From Proteles cristata cristata (taxonomy: Eukaryota > Chordata > Mammalia > Carnivora > Hyaenidae): DNA of 64,000 bases. The stretch covers positions 992,001 through 1,056,000 of the forward strand of contig JAESUZ010001757.1 of NCBI GenBank assembly GCA_017311185.1, given 5' to 3'. Numbering within the stretch: position 1 is the first letter of the stretch; each line of letters starts with the position of its first letter. A program made the translations under genes and the position numbers. Below, piece by piece: positions 1 to 11,884 of the stretch. Under the pieces are notes generated by a model. It was not told where the DNA came from. It ran no database searches and saw only the letters and a program-made list of their open reading frames with translations.

Positions 1-157
1 CAATTTTTTTTCTTTAAAGAAACTAAAATAGAAAATATTCATATCCTGGGCCTGCTGAAAGGGTATATGTTATTTTGTTATTATTTCATGAAACTTTTAT
101 TATACACCCAGCACACACAAGTTGTGTCCTGGGTCTCAGCATAAAATGAATTTCTAC

Positions 158-254
158 TTTTAAGTAAGCTCTATGCCCGATGCGGGGCTTGACTTCACAG
201 CCCCAAGATCAAGACTTACACGTTCTACTGACTGAACCAATCAGGTGCCCCCCA
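158..254 (-). mobile_element. CAN-SINE, 3'-truncated, older type
   Basis: Antisense head and body of a carnivore tRNA-derived SINE. The minus strand begins with a GGGGGCACCTGATTGG-like head at 254 and runs to the 'gggctctgtgc'-equivalent block near 165. No A-rich tail or clear target duplication is left, so this is an old copy. Confidence 0.8.
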
Positions 255-329
255 AAATGTATTTCTTCTTGAGAATTTCAGTCAAAAAAGTATGAAAGTC
301 ACTGTATCGGTGATTATCGTCATAGTTCC

Positions 330-450
330 CAGGAGAAAATCAGGATCCAGACACACCTGAGCTAGCATCTGAGTCACAAAACCTTTATTTAACATCTCTG
401 AGGTTGAGTTCCCCATTCAAAAAATGGAGAAAACAATGACAGTTACCTCT
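330..450 (+). repeat. Probable MIR fragment
   Basis: Contains the MIR-like order 'gagtcac...cctttatttaac.tctctgag...ccccattcaaaaaatgga', matching the part of MIR after its tRNA head. It is diverged and the ends are approximate. Confidence 0.45.
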
Positions 451-2600
451 GAAATTTACATGTGTATGTGTATTTCTTTTAAATATATATGTATAAATGG
501 TTTTTATAGATTATGTAAGTCATCATTTCTGTCTTCAACTTCTTCAGAATTACGTTAAAGAAAATCAGAGGTTTTGCTTGTTTTCACTCCATCCCTTGTT
601 TTCTTCACGCACTGGCACAGACATGCACCAACACAGGTGGCTTTGGTAAGATAAATCAATAGGACAGCATCCTTGGGAGCAGGTTGGGGTGGCAGGGAAG
701 GGTAGCTGAGTGTGTGCCCAGCTCTTCAACACAATAACGTGATTCATTCCCAGACACCCAGATGTAGCTCCTTTGCATTCTGCAATGGCTTTGGAGGGAA
801 AGGAAGCCTTTCCATTTTTCTTCAATGGCTCTTTTGCAACCGTTAACTTTGGCTGTTGGTGTCTCCCCAGCTGGGACTGAACATTCATATTATCAGAGAA
901 CTGAACGTCTTGGCCCCTCGTGTGTGAGCCCCATTGTCTGACAGGGGCTGTGGCATGGGGTGCTGTCCCACTGGTGTTTATTGCTGTTTGGGTAACAGGA
1001 AGAAACCTGGTACTTTTGTACTGTTCAAACACTTATCCTATTCATGGGCACTGTTTATGCCAGAGGAAAATGTTCTCATAGAGAGACCAATAATTTAGCA
1101 AATATTTGAGCGGGAGGTTGAATAGTTTCTATTGGTGTCTTTATTAGTGATCTCTACTTCTGAATACAATGCAACTCTGTTATAAAAGTGTTCTCTACTC
1201 TAGATTTGGTTTATTGCCAGCCAAATCTTATTCCCCATCTACACAGTAAAATCTTCATCACCACAAGACAAAGAGCCTATAATATGTGTACTTCTTATTT
1301 CTGGCTTCTGGGATAATTGGATTAACTGTAATAAAAATATAGTTTTATATATGCAGAAATACATGCTCTTTTTAGAAGATGAACAAACTAAATAAAACAT
1401 GAGATATCATTGTAGATATTTTAGAAAGTGTACAGGTGCTACCATTCGTTGTCATTAAACACATAAAGTTTTCCATATTAGAGTCGTGAGTTGGGCAGAT
1501 GGAAGAGAGTTTTAGACTTAGAAGACTATCTGGAGGTTCATGAGCTGCTGGTACATCTCTCCGACTTTTGATTAGAATAAATCAGTGCAACTGAGTGCAT
1601 TCAGTTTTCTGAAATGTTATTCGTAGCGTAGAGTGGGTTAAAGGTCCTCAAAGTCAAGTGTGTAGAAATAACTTCATTTATCTATAAACTGATTGGATGC
1701 TTATTTCTAGCCTGGATTCTTTCTGGTGGTGTGGATGTTCTGGGGGAGCCCACACTTGGCTAACACTTGAAGAGCATGGTGGCATCTGGTCCCCAGGTCA
1801 TCATTTACTGTAGGTCTCCCCTGAAACATTCTTGGTCCCACTTACCTTTTATATTTGTTCCATGCAGATCCATGCTGGGTTGTTCCATGTTCCCACAGAT
1901 GCAAAGCCAAATGGCATTCGGTCCTGTAGGGGGCATGGGAGTCATTTGACTGATGCTGGGCCATGCTGAGCCATAGAAAACTCCCTGAGCCTAGCCAAGG
2001 TCAGCCCACCTCAGTGCCCACCCTCATATGCAGAGGAGACCTTCTCGGTCACAAACCCCTTGGGGATGTTGAGAGACTATGAGGCTCCCAAAGCCTTGAG
2101 AAGGTCCATGTTCTTCTTAGATTCTATTGCTCCACCCAAATTAGACCCAGGATGTCCGAAGGTCTATGGACTCCTCTTCCTATGCACTCTGTGGGCCTGT
2201 ATCTTCTCTGGACTGGGGCTGTGCCAAGGAAGAAAGCCTAGATTCTCCTAATCTTGGAAACCACAAACCTATCTGGGCCTTATTGTCGTTCCTCTCAGGG
2301 TTTGGCCTTGGTAGGGGGACAAGGCACAGGATTCATCTTTCTCAGGGATACACGGTGTCTTCATGACTTTCCTCTCCTTCTCTCTACCAGAGGTCTTGCC
2401 CAGAATCCTAAGAATTGGGAAAACTTTGTTCTTATGACAAAATATTCTCTAAGATACACTAATTTTTGAAACCTCGAAGCCAAGAACTGACTCACTTGCT
2501 CTCTGCTTTCTGTTGTGTCATCAGTTAACAGAGAAGATCTAACTGATTAAAAGGGAAAAGGTCAGGGGCTATAGAAAATAGGTTTTCTTGGCTTTATTCA
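451..2600. other. Unassigned, mostly unique DNA
   Basis: I recognise no repeat family or exon here. A 155-codon frame is open on the minus strand at 565-1032. Its composition is unremarkable, it has no recognisable domain, and I see no supporting splice context, so I do not call it a gene. An AT-rich tract with TATATAT lies at 480-505. Confidence 0.5.
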
Positions 2601-2604
2601 CTAT

Positions 2605-2755
2605 TGTTCGAGGAGTGGTAGAAAGATGATGGGATTTGGAGCCAGAAGCCTGAGTTCTAATAATGTCTCCATTATCACTCTCTATGTGGTCTGGGGAAAT
2701 ACTTTACTTCTCTGAGTTTTAGTTTCTCAAGCATAAAAAGCAATTAATGTTTTAA
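2605..2755 (+). repeat. MIR
   Basis: Shows the MIR signature in order: 'gatttggagccagaagcctgag', a gapped 'tctatgtggtctggggaaatactttacttctctgagttttagttt', then 'ataaaaagcaattaatg'. Sense orientation, both ends eroded. Confidence 0.75.
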
Positions 2756-2759
2756 CTCT

Positions 2760-5470
2760 CAGGTTTGGTGATAGAGAATTCTGTGCTGAGTAAAATGTAA
2801 AGATTAATTGGTAGTGTTATCTGTATTATATTGAAGCCATTGACTTTTTGGGGTAGTCATGGAAAACCAATCCCTTCATCTCTGCTCTAAATGAAGAGTT
2901 TCTTTCTACCTAGGTAATATAAAATTGGATTGGGTTTAATAACACATGTTAGTGATACAGAACAGTATTCTCAATTGCAGAGATTAGGCTGGGTAGTTGG
3001 GAGATTTTTACAAGCACCATGTATGGCAACTGGACTCCCAGGAGTTCCACAATTTCATCCATTCACTTGTACATTTACTGAGCACTAACTATGTACCAAG
3101 CATTGCACTAAACACTGAGGAACAAGTCTGAATAAGATATGGTTCTTGCTTTCATAGTCTAATTGAAGGTGACAATTAATAGAAATGTAAACAGATAAGT
3201 ATAATATAAAAATATAAGTTCTATATTAAAGGCATGTCTGAAGAACGAAGAAAGCACAGAGGAGGGAACTACAAATTTTGCCTGGGACAGGAAGGGAATG
3301 TTCCACAAACAGTTATCTCCGGCCTTTTGCCTAAGGAAGATTGAAAAATGGCGTATATGTATGGTTGTGTGATACGTTTCTACGTACACTAATTTTTAAA
3401 AATAAAATTAGCCATATATGATCTTATTTCTATAAAATGCAATGAGTGCCTCTGATTCCCTAAATCCTTTAGACTCTCCCTTTTCTAGAGGATGTTTTCA
3501 GTTTTTAATGGGCAGGATACTCTTAGAAGGGATTCATCAAGCTGATTAATGGACAAGCTATTTAATATATTCAGGTGTATCATATATCAGTAACTTCAAT
3601 TCAGTTTTTGACACAAATTAATCATTTCTCCCTTGGGGTCCTCTCTTACATAGTTCAGTTCTCTCTACTAATTCTGATAAGGGTTCTTTTTTTTTTTTTT
3701 TTAACATCAAGGGTTATCTGAGACTGGGATAGATTATCTCTGAGGTAGTTTGTCTTTCCAAAGTGTCTAAAGGAAACTCAAAAGTTCAGAAACTAAAAAA
3801 GCACGTGTTTGCATGTGAAAGAAATGAGGAGGAAGACAAAGATGAGCTGATAATCTAGAAGCCACCTTGCTGTGCTGAATAATTAGGGGTTACTCAATGG
3901 GTGTGGGACTAGTCCTAAATGTGTTTCACACCTCAATTTCCTAATGTTTTCTGAAATGAAACCTACCAAAGCAGATTTCTTAGCAGTTAACTATTTCCAT
4001 AATCTATATAAAAAAATCCCAAACTTCTTACTTCTAAGAAGTATATCAGGAATCAAATAAAAACGTCTAAAGTCATAAATATACTTTTATAAGAATTTTA
4101 ATGTAATACTCATGTTTTTAAACTGCAGGAGGATGTAGTAAGCTAAGAATTGCACCCCCAATGCCATAAGCAAGTTTATTTTTTAAGAGTATAAAAAAAG
4201 AAGACACACACAGATATTCAGAAACAGATGAACAAAACAAAACAAAAAAAAGAGCCTAATGACTCAACGTTAACTAACAGTGGGTTGACTTGGTTTTAGT
4301 TCCAGGCACGGGCAAAGGTTCAAGTTGGATCTCATTTTATTCAAACTGGTTTCCCCACCATCTTTAGTTACATCGTGACAGAACTCCCACTGCTATGTCT
4401 CAAGTACCAAACACTGGGCCAATAGTTTTATTGGATTAAAGAAAAGAGAGCTCAAGTAAACATGTTTTGATACCCCCAAAGAGCACATATCTTCTTCTCT
4501 CTAGTGCCCCCTTGTTTCCTATTTTTTTCTAGGTTCTTTAACCAACACCTCTTTGCTGCCAGCTATTTTTGTGGGGAACGAGTCTGTAAAGGGCAAATGC
4601 ACTCTGTTCATTGCCTAGCCAACCTCCAATGAGCCCCAAACCTGTTCAGTTGCAGATATAGTATCATTATTTTGCACCAAACTTCTAGCCACTGTCCTTT
4701 GAAGTGGACTGCAGTTCTTAAATTTGTATAACCCAAGGAATGTCTGTTTACTTGTCATTTTTTATGATTAAAGAAAAATGGCTTCATCTCATCTAAGAGC
4801 CCTAAGATATTTTACAAAGTCTACTGGATCCAGCAGGCAGCAACGCTGATTGATTAAAGCCATGAACTGCCCTTGGCCCCACAGTAATGACACGTATGTT
4901 ATCCTACAAGGTTTGGTAAACTGCATAGGCAAACTGGGTTGTTCCCATATTCCTGGGCCTGTGAGCTCAGTTTCTGATTAACAAGAGTCCACTTTCCAAC
5001 ATGCAAAATGTTCCTTTTACCGAATTCTTAGGAGAATATTAGATTTTGCCCCAGGAGTGCCTTAAAGTCCCCTCCTTTCCCACCTCTGTCATCTATTGCT
5101 GTGCTCAGTGTGAACCATTTCTTCAAAATGGACTTAGATTCTCATTTCTATTCCATAACATCAATTGACCTGAACAAATCATGTTTTTTTCTTCTCTCAA
5201 CAGTAGCTTACTTCCTTCAGGATGTCTTCAGTTGCTTAGAAGGTTTTCATGGTCGGATTGGTCTCAGGCTAGAATAATTTAAGAGTCAATGGTAAAGGGT
5301 ACAGAAATAAAGAGAGCCCTGGGCAGCTGGTACACAGGGTTGAAAAGGAGTCCGACTTTGGGCCAGAAATTACTACTTCTGCTTGGGATATAATAGGTAC
5401 TACATAAGTTGTTAGCAATGTGTCTTATTTAAGACCTGATTATAATCACAGAAAAGAGCAGAAATTTTTA
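2760..5470. other. Unassigned unique DNA with one ancient repeat trace
   Basis: Around 3055-3190 is a common mammalian repeat motif ('tactgagcactaactatgtaccaagcattgcactaaacac' followed by 'gttcttgctttcatagtctaa'), probably L2/MIR class; I cannot fix the family. A T16 run lies at 3687-3702. No exon is recognised in the rest. Confidence 0.45.
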
Positions 5471-5486
5471 GAAAGAACATGGAATA

Positions 5487-5673
5487 GGGGCGCCTGGGTG
5501 GCTCAGTCATTTAAATGTCCGACTTCAGGTGAGTTCAAGCCCTGTGTTGGGCTCTGTGCTGACAGCTCAGAGCCTGGAGCCTGCTTCTGATTCTGTGTCT
5601 CCCTCTTTCTCTGCCCCTCCCCCACTTGTGCTCTCTCTTGCAAAAATAAATAAGCCTTAAAATTTTTTTAAAA
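5487..5673 (+). mobile_element. SINEC (felid) with internal deletion
   Basis: Flanked by a perfect 15-bp target duplication, AAAGAACATGGAATA, at 5472-5486 and 5674-5688. The copy lacks about 25 bp between the A-box region and the B box (it jumps from 'gacttcag' to 'gtgagttcaagccc'), so the pol III promoter spacing is broken. Confidence 0.95.
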
Positions 5674-5689
5674 AAAGAACATGGAATAC

Positions 5690-6632
5690 TTTAGATCTTT
5701 CTGACAGTTTATCACTAAGTTCTATACTGAATAAAGTAAATCCAGTAAAGCAAACATGAGACAATGGATTCAATCAATGGTCTGTTATCATTATTTTCTG
5801 TCTGTGGCCTTGGAAGATGAAGGAAAGGATTCTGTCATTTCCTGCCAAATTATGCCCAGAAGGCCAAATGGGTTTGTATGTTTGTAGAAGAGTACCTAAG
5901 TTTAGTCTATTAATAAGCTTTAGTTTAAGAATGGGGACCAATTACATGAAGCAGTTTCTTTCTAAATAAGCATTCTGGAGATTATTACATTACTTAAAAG
6001 TGAAGTGCTGCTGTGTGCTGGTTTCACATTAACGAATCCTGCCCAAATCTGGAAAGATTACACAAACAGTGCTTCTGTTAGGCTGTTTACGACCTATAGC
6101 AGGTCAATTTCAGTTCTTATCTGTATCATGGCCATAATGCCACATAGATATTAGTTGTCTCTCTATTCCATATATAGGTTTATGCCTTTTGTTACGTTCA
6201 AGTGCCAGAGAAGATATCATGGAAAGGTTTTATGTATATAAAGGTGGGAGTGGGTAGGAGGTAGAGGGGTAAGAGGAAGTATTCCCTAGTAAAGCCAGTT
6301 CACACCTTAAGTACATAAGAAAACCATCTAAAAATTATTCTGATCCTTCCTCTAATTAGTGCTTGATTCAAGAGTTTTTATCTTCAAGAAATGTGGGCCT
6401 GTTTACATGACAGAGTGACGGAAGCCTCATTCTGTCTACCAATCACATTACCTTACAATACGACCTTTGCTAATCACATTGTTAAAAGAACAGTAGTTCA
6501 GAAATTGTTCTTACCTAGCTCACAGAAGGAGATGCCACCAAAATGGTACAATGCCAATGAATCTTCAAAGAAATATTGGAGCTTGTTCTATTGACATTTT
6601 CATAAAGGAAACAAAAGCAGACGAATAATCCT
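5690..6632. other. Unassigned unique DNA
   Basis: AT-rich sequence with no recognised repeat or exon. The 67-codon frame at 6391-6594 has no recognisable domain. Confidence 0.5.
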
Positions 6633-6649
6633 AAGAAGAAAGGTATTCT

Positions 6650-6664
6650 TTTTTTATTAAAAGT

Positions 6665-6703
<39 letters not shown>

Positions 6704-6892
6704 TTCTGAGAGAGACCAGGATAGCATGAGTGGGGTAGGGGCAGAGAGACAGGGAGAGAGAGAATCCAAAGCAAGCTCTGCACTGCCAGCATAGAGCCAG
6801 ATGTGGGGCGTGAACTCATGAAATCATGAAACTATGAGCCAAGCTGAAACTAAGAGATGGATGTTCAACTGACTGAGCCACCCAGGCGCCCC
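6650..6892 (-). mobile_element. SINEC with expanded TTTA tail
   Basis: Antisense SINE bounded by a 17-bp target duplication with one mismatch (AAGAAGAAAGGTATTCT at 6633-6649; AAGAAGAAGGGTATTCT at 6893-6909). Its AATAAA tail has grown into a (TTTA)n microsatellite at about 6663-6705 as read on the plus strand. Confidence 0.93.
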
Positions 6893-7134
6893 AAGAAGAA
6901 GGGTATTCTAATATGAAATGTCTGAAAATATTGCAAAGACTATTCAACAATTTATTACCTAATTTATAAAGTGTATGTTGTAATTACTGTCTCCCTAACC
7001 CCATCACACTCTTTGTATAAGAATATAATATAATAAACAATAAAGCACTATAATTATTTAATGAGATAAATTGATAAAATGATATAGAAAGCAATTATTA
7101 AAAACATTTAGTAAATAAAAATTCTGTTTGAAAC

Positions 7135-7347
7135 ATTAAAAAATTTTTTAAAAATCTTTATTTACTTGAGAGAGAGAGAAAGAAAGAAAGAGAGAGAGAA
7201 TAAGCAGGGGAGGGGCAGAGAGAGACACAGAATCTCAAGCAGGCACCAGGCTCTGAGCTGTCAACACAGAGCCCTATGCAGGGCTTGAACTCATGGGTCA
7301 TGACCTGAGCCAAAGTCAAACGCTTAACTGATAGAGCCACCTGGAAG
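7135..7347 (-). mobile_element. SINEC
   Basis: Antisense SINE with an 11-bp duplication CTGTTTGAAAC at 7124-7134 and 7348-7358. A (GA)n/(GAAA)n stretch at 7170-7200 is the expanded CT-rich body. Confidence 0.9.
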
Positions 7348-7359
7348 CTGTTTGAAACC

Positions 7360-8010
7360 TTTTGAAATTGATTTTATTATAGCACTTATGAATGTTGGAA
7401 AGGGAAGGAGTAAATATCAATATTCAATAAGATGAGGAGAGGTCAACATAGGCATATTGTACTTTCTTTCCCAGGATGAAAGAACCAAAGGAAACGCAAC
7501 AATTTACCAACAATGCAAAGCTTTGAAATTCAAGTTGCTATCAAATTCATAAAAATTCTTTCTATGTTATGTGGATGAAAGGTTGAAAATTGAGCTGGTT
7601 ATTTGAAATGATTTAGATATTTACATCAACTATCTAGAATTGGATACACAGATAAGAACTAAAATTTTGCCATTGTACTCACAGGAAAGGTGATTCCGAA
7701 GCTCTTTCACTTACTGACATGTATATTCAGATTTTCTTACTTTTAGCTAAATTAATATAAAAAGAGGATTCTACTTTGTATGTTTCAGATAGAAGAAAAA
7801 AGGAACATAGAAGTATGGATGAACAATTAGTTTTATCCTTGTTAGTTATTACCTTTCTTTTTACTGAGTCAAGTATTTTTAAATCATATGGAAATTATTT
7901 CACATTCATGATTTGAAATAAAAATACTCCCACACAAATGGCTAAAAACTAAAGGCACAGGTGAAAAATGTATCTGTCAAAAAAAAATTCCAATAATCAA
8001 GGGCAAAGGT
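7360..8010. other. Unassigned unique DNA
   Basis: Very AT-rich, no recognised feature. Confidence 0.5.
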
Positions 8011-8013
8011 TGG

Positions 8014-8350
8014 GATGCCTGTTTGGCTCTGTTGGTTAAATGTCCAATTCTTCCGGCGCCTTGGGTGGCTCAGTCAGTTAAGGGTCCAACTTTGGCTCAG
8101 GTCGTGATCTCGTGGTTTGTGAACTGGAGCCCCACATAGTGCTCTGTGTTGACAGCTCAGAACCTAGAGCCTGCTTGGAATTCTGTCCCTCTCGCTCTGT
8201 CCCTCCTCCACTCATATTCTCTCTCTCTCAAAAATAAATAAACATTAAAAAAATTATTTTAAATAAATGTCCAACTCTTGATCTCAGGGTGGTGATTTTG
8301 AGCCCCACATTGGGCTCCATGCTGACTGTGGAACTTTACTTTAAAAAAAA
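8014..8350 (+). mobile_element. Older CAN-SINE split by a younger one
   Basis: The head is at 8014-8052 ('gggatgcctgtttggctctgttgg') and the body resumes at 8265-8350 ('tgatctcagggtggtgattttgagccccacattgggctcc', then an A-run). The 'CACATTGGGCTCCATGCTGA' block marks an older CAN-SINE type than the 'GCGTCGGGCTCTGTGCTGA' copies nearby. Confidence 0.88.
8053..8264 (+). mobile_element. SINEC nested in an older SINE
   Basis: Inserted in the host SINE just after its A box. The duplicated target is the host SINE's own sequence, AAATGTCCAA[T/C]TCTT, at 8038-8052 and 8265-8279. A complete body and AATAAATAAACATTAAAAA tail are visible. Confidence 0.92.
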
Positions 8351-8957
8351 ACAAGGTCAAAGTTTAACATGACTAAAGGTCAAACTAACCCTCTGGAAAT
8401 GTGGAGGCTGTTTAATTGATTTGGAAGACTATAATTGTATTTACTTGTCTTTGGTTCGAACCATTCATATGCAATTCTAGAGGGGTAAGTTTAGCATTGT
8501 CAAGGAAAGAAACCTCAGCACCTTTCTTAGGGACATTCTCAGAAATTACTTCCCATTCCATGTAGTAACCTATTAGTGATATAGGCTTTGAGCTTTCTTT
8601 ATGCCAGGGACAATTGTGATGGTTATTGCATCCAAGATATTGATTGTGATCTTAGAGCTGTAAGAAAAATATCTGAAGCTCTTACCTGCAGCCAAGTGAG
8701 AAAGTACTTCTCCATCTGCTTTCTGAGTGCAATATCTTAGCCACAGTACAGTGGGAAAATGTGAAATCTTTCTAGAGGGACTCTTTAATGCCATATTCCA
8801 GAGAATGAAGTCAGGAAGTTAAAAGCCAAGTATTTTTATGTTTCTTCACATGAAAGAAAGGTAATACAAGCTGTGGTTGACAAATTTTCTGATGTTCCCT
8901 GCTGCATGTGGAACAGGGCACCAAAAATGAATTGGTCATTTTTTCTTTGCCTGTATA
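8351..8957. other. Unassigned unique DNA
   Basis: No recognised repeat. The minus-strand 73-codon frame at 8573-8794 has no recognisable domain. Confidence 0.45.
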
Positions 8958-9170
8958 CCTGTGGTGTCAAATATAATAACCAATAGCCAATAGTCAATTT
9001 AATGGCAATTTAAATTAAAATTACTTAAAGTTGGTAAAATTAAAAATCCAGTTTCTCAGTGGCAGTAGCCATATTTTAAATACTCACATGTGGTATTTCC
9101 CATTGTATTGAATAGCAAAGCTATAGAATATTTCTATTATTGAAAAAGTTCTATTCAACAGTTTGGCTCT
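8958..9170. mobile_element. hAT-Charlie MITE (MER58-like)
   Basis: Nonautonomous hAT DNA-transposon relic. One end reads 'gtggtgtcaaatataataacc', the AT-rich core follows, then 'cagtagccatattttaaatactcacatgtggtatttccc' and 'agaatatttctattattgaaaaagttctattcaaca'. Those blocks fit the MER58 group, whose ends are mutually inverted. The exact subfamily is not determined. Confidence 0.65.
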
Positions 9171-9506
9171 GCAGTATAAATTATTATTTCTAACATCTTA
9201 CATTTACATTGAGAAACCTCATCAGTAGGCTTGTATCACCACTGTATTTTATAGAAAAAAAAAATTGTGATTCAAAACTGAAATGACTTGTCAAGATGAC
9301 ATGATAAGTGGAACTTTGCAAAAAGTTTTAAGCAAGATCATCTGATAACTGTCCCTTTACAGAAACTTCACACTCAAAACAGAGCCAATGAGTCCCACCA
9401 AATAATCTAAATTCTGCATTCAGGATTTCTTGAATGAGATTGTCAAAGGTAAAGGGAGACTATCATGTGGTTATAGACATCCATCAGATTTCCTTCTCCT
9501 GACTTC
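9171..9506. other. Unassigned unique DNA
   Basis: AT-rich, nothing recognised. Confidence 0.45.
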
Positions 9507-9521
9507 TAAATTATGCTAAAC

Positions 9522-9752
9522 AGGGCACCTGGGTGGCTCAGTCGGTTAAGCGTCCGACTTCCGCTCAACTCATGATCTTGCGGTTCGTGGATTCGAGCCA
9601 CGCGTCGGGCTCTGTGCTGACAGCTACCTCAGAGCCTGGAGCCTGCTTCAGATTCTGTGTCTCCCTCTCTCTCTGACCCTCCCCTGCTCATGCTGTCTCT
9701 CTCTGTCTTTCTCTCAGAAATAAATAAAACATGAAAAAACAATTTAAAAGAA
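9522..9752 (+). mobile_element. SINEC
   Basis: Target duplication TAAATTATGCT[A/G]AAC-type at 9507-9521 and 9753-9767 (one mismatch). A and B boxes are well kept; the tail is 'aataaataaaacatgaaaaaac'. Confidence 0.95.
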
Positions 9753-9769
9753 TAAATTATGCTGAACTT

Positions 9770-10335
9770 TACCTCCTGTTTCTTATTTCATATTTTAGAT
9801 TTTTCTGATTGTGTCACATGTCCAGCAGTCCTTAATTTCTCACTTTAATTTATCTTTATTAATATTTTACCCTGATATTCTCATTCCTTTTCTGGATCTA
9901 ACTCATGTCAAAAAGCTTTGACCTACACACCTTGCAGATTTCTCTCAGTTGTCGACTCTAAAGGTGATATATGACTGTGGCTGGGAAATTATGCTAATGT
10001 CCAGGATCACTTGGTTCAGGTTTTGATCTCACAAGTACTATAGGTAATGAGCAAACCATAAAGTTATAAACATAGACCATGTGATAGGTCACTGCAAGCT
10101 CATCAGCAGTTTTGGATTTCTGATGATAAATATGGTCACAAAAAAAATCAACACTGATAAAAAAAGGTGGGCAGCAACAAATAGTATAAATGATTTGAAC
10201 ATATTATCTCTATTTTGCTAACTTCTTCAGGGTCACAGTCAATACATGTATATTTAATAAGGACATCACTCACCCTAAAAATATAAAATCTTAGATCAAT
10301 TTATAAAATGACTTAAACTTCTTTATTCTTCCAGA
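9770..10335. other. Unassigned unique DNA
   Basis: AT-rich, nothing recognised. Confidence 0.45.
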
Positions 10336-10337
10336 GT

Positions 10338-10890
10338 TTGTATTTGTTTTTATCAATTATTCAGATGTTGGTGTTTAAATCTGTGACTATATTATGGATT
10401 TGTCTGTTTCTTTTTGTAGTTCTATTACTTTTGCTGTATGTATTTTGAAAGCCTGTTATTAAATGCATAAGTGTTTGCAACTTGTATGTCCTGATTAATT
10501 GAAATCTTGATCATAATAAAATGAATTGAATTATCCCTGGTAATATTATTTTTTCTCAAATATACTTTTATGACATTTATATAGTCACTCCAGCTTTTTT
10601 GGACTAGGTTAACAGGGTATATCTTTTTTCATTCTTTAAATTTTGATCTATTTGTTTCTTTATATTTAATGTAGATTTCTTGTAGGTAACTTGGGTCTTG
10701 CTTTTTATCCAAAATCACGTTTGCTGCTTTTTAGCTGATGTGTTTAGATTATTTATATTAAATGCTATTATTGATAGTGTTGAATCTACACACACCATTT
10801 TGTTCCTACTTTGTTATCTAAACTTGTTATTATTTTTCACATCTATTTTCTCCATGTACTTTTTTGTAATTCAAAGTGACCACTATTAAA
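10338..10890 (-). mobile_element. L1 ORF2 endonuclease-domain fragment
   Basis: Antisense to an old L1. Reverse complemented, blocks such as 'gcaagacccaagttacctac', 'ggttaacctagtccaaaaaagctgg' and 'aataatattaccagggat' correspond to the N-terminal endonuclease part of ORF2. Stops and indels break every frame. It cannot be the 5' part of the neighbouring L1 at 10895-11295, because the piece order along the minus strand is wrong for that. Confidence 0.7.
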
Positions 10891-10894
10891 ACTT

Positions 10895-11295
10895 CCCTGA
10901 AACATTTGTGTGTGTGTATTTTATTCAGTGCCACACTATTACATGTGTCAATTTGTGTGACCACTACCACAATGAAGATAAAGGAGAGTTTCATCACAAG
11001 GATGTCTCAGCTGCTTCTACAATCATAGCCAACTCCCAGGCTCTGATAACCATTAATCTATTCTCCATCTTTATAATTTTGTCATTTCAAAAACATTACC
11101 CTACATGAAATCATAAGTATTAAACCTTTTGAGATTGGTCTTTTCACTCAGCATAATTCTCTTGAGATTTATATCAGTTGTTTCACGTATCAGTAGTTCA
11201 TTCCTTCTGATGCTGACTAGTACTCATAGCACATATGTGCCATGGTTTGTTTAATTCTTCTCCTATTGAAAGATATTTGGGTTGTTTCCAGAAGA
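10895..11295 (-). mobile_element. Old L1M 3' end, 3' half of an inverted insertion
   Basis: Antisense L1: 3' UTR near 10900-11090 ('ctattctccatctttataattttgtcatttcaaa') running into the ORF2 C-terminal region, which stops at 'tatttgggttgtttccag' near 11292. The adjoining piece at 11320-11880 is the immediately upstream L1 segment in the opposite direction. Confidence 0.75.
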
Positions 11296-11319
11296 ACAAA
11301 AACAACAACAGATTTTTCT

Positions 11320-11880
11320 CTGCTAAAGATGCTGTGAAGGGAATAATAAGACTAGCTACAGACTCATAGAAAATATTTGCAAACCACTTATCCAACAAAG
11401 GACTTGTATCTAAAATATATAAAGAACTCTCAAAAGTCAATGTAAAAAACAAACAATACAAATTAGAAAATGGGCCAAAGAAATGAAGAGACATTTCACT
11501 GGAGAAACTATACAGATGGCAAATGAATATATGAAAATACGTTCAACATCATTAGTCATTAGGGAAATACAAATTAAAACCATAATGAGATAGCACTACA
11601 CATCTATCAGGATGGCTAAAATGAAAAATGGTAATAATACCAAATGCTGGTGAGGATGTGGAGAAACTGGACCACTCACTCATCATCATGGGAATGTACA
11701 ATGGTATAGTTAGTGTGTAAAAGGTTATGGCAGTTATTTACAAAGCCAAACATGTGCTTACCATATGACCTAGCAGTAACATGCTTGGGCTTTTATTCTG
11801 GAGAAATAATAACTTAAGTTCACACAAAAACCTGTATGTGAATGTTTTTAGCAGCTTTACTCACAATAGAGAAAAATAAA
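11320..11880 (+). mobile_element. Inverted 5' part of the same L1M
   Basis: Sense L1 ORF2 C-terminal half: 'atttgcaaaccacttatcc', 'aaaatgggccaaag', 'aaattaaaaccataatgagatagcac', 'tggtgaggatgtggagaaactgg', ending 'gtgaatgtttttagcagctttactcacaatag'. In L1 coordinates it stops just before the point where the antisense half at 10895-11295 starts. That is the geometry left by twin priming. Confidence 0.75.
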
Positions 11881-11884
11881 GGAG

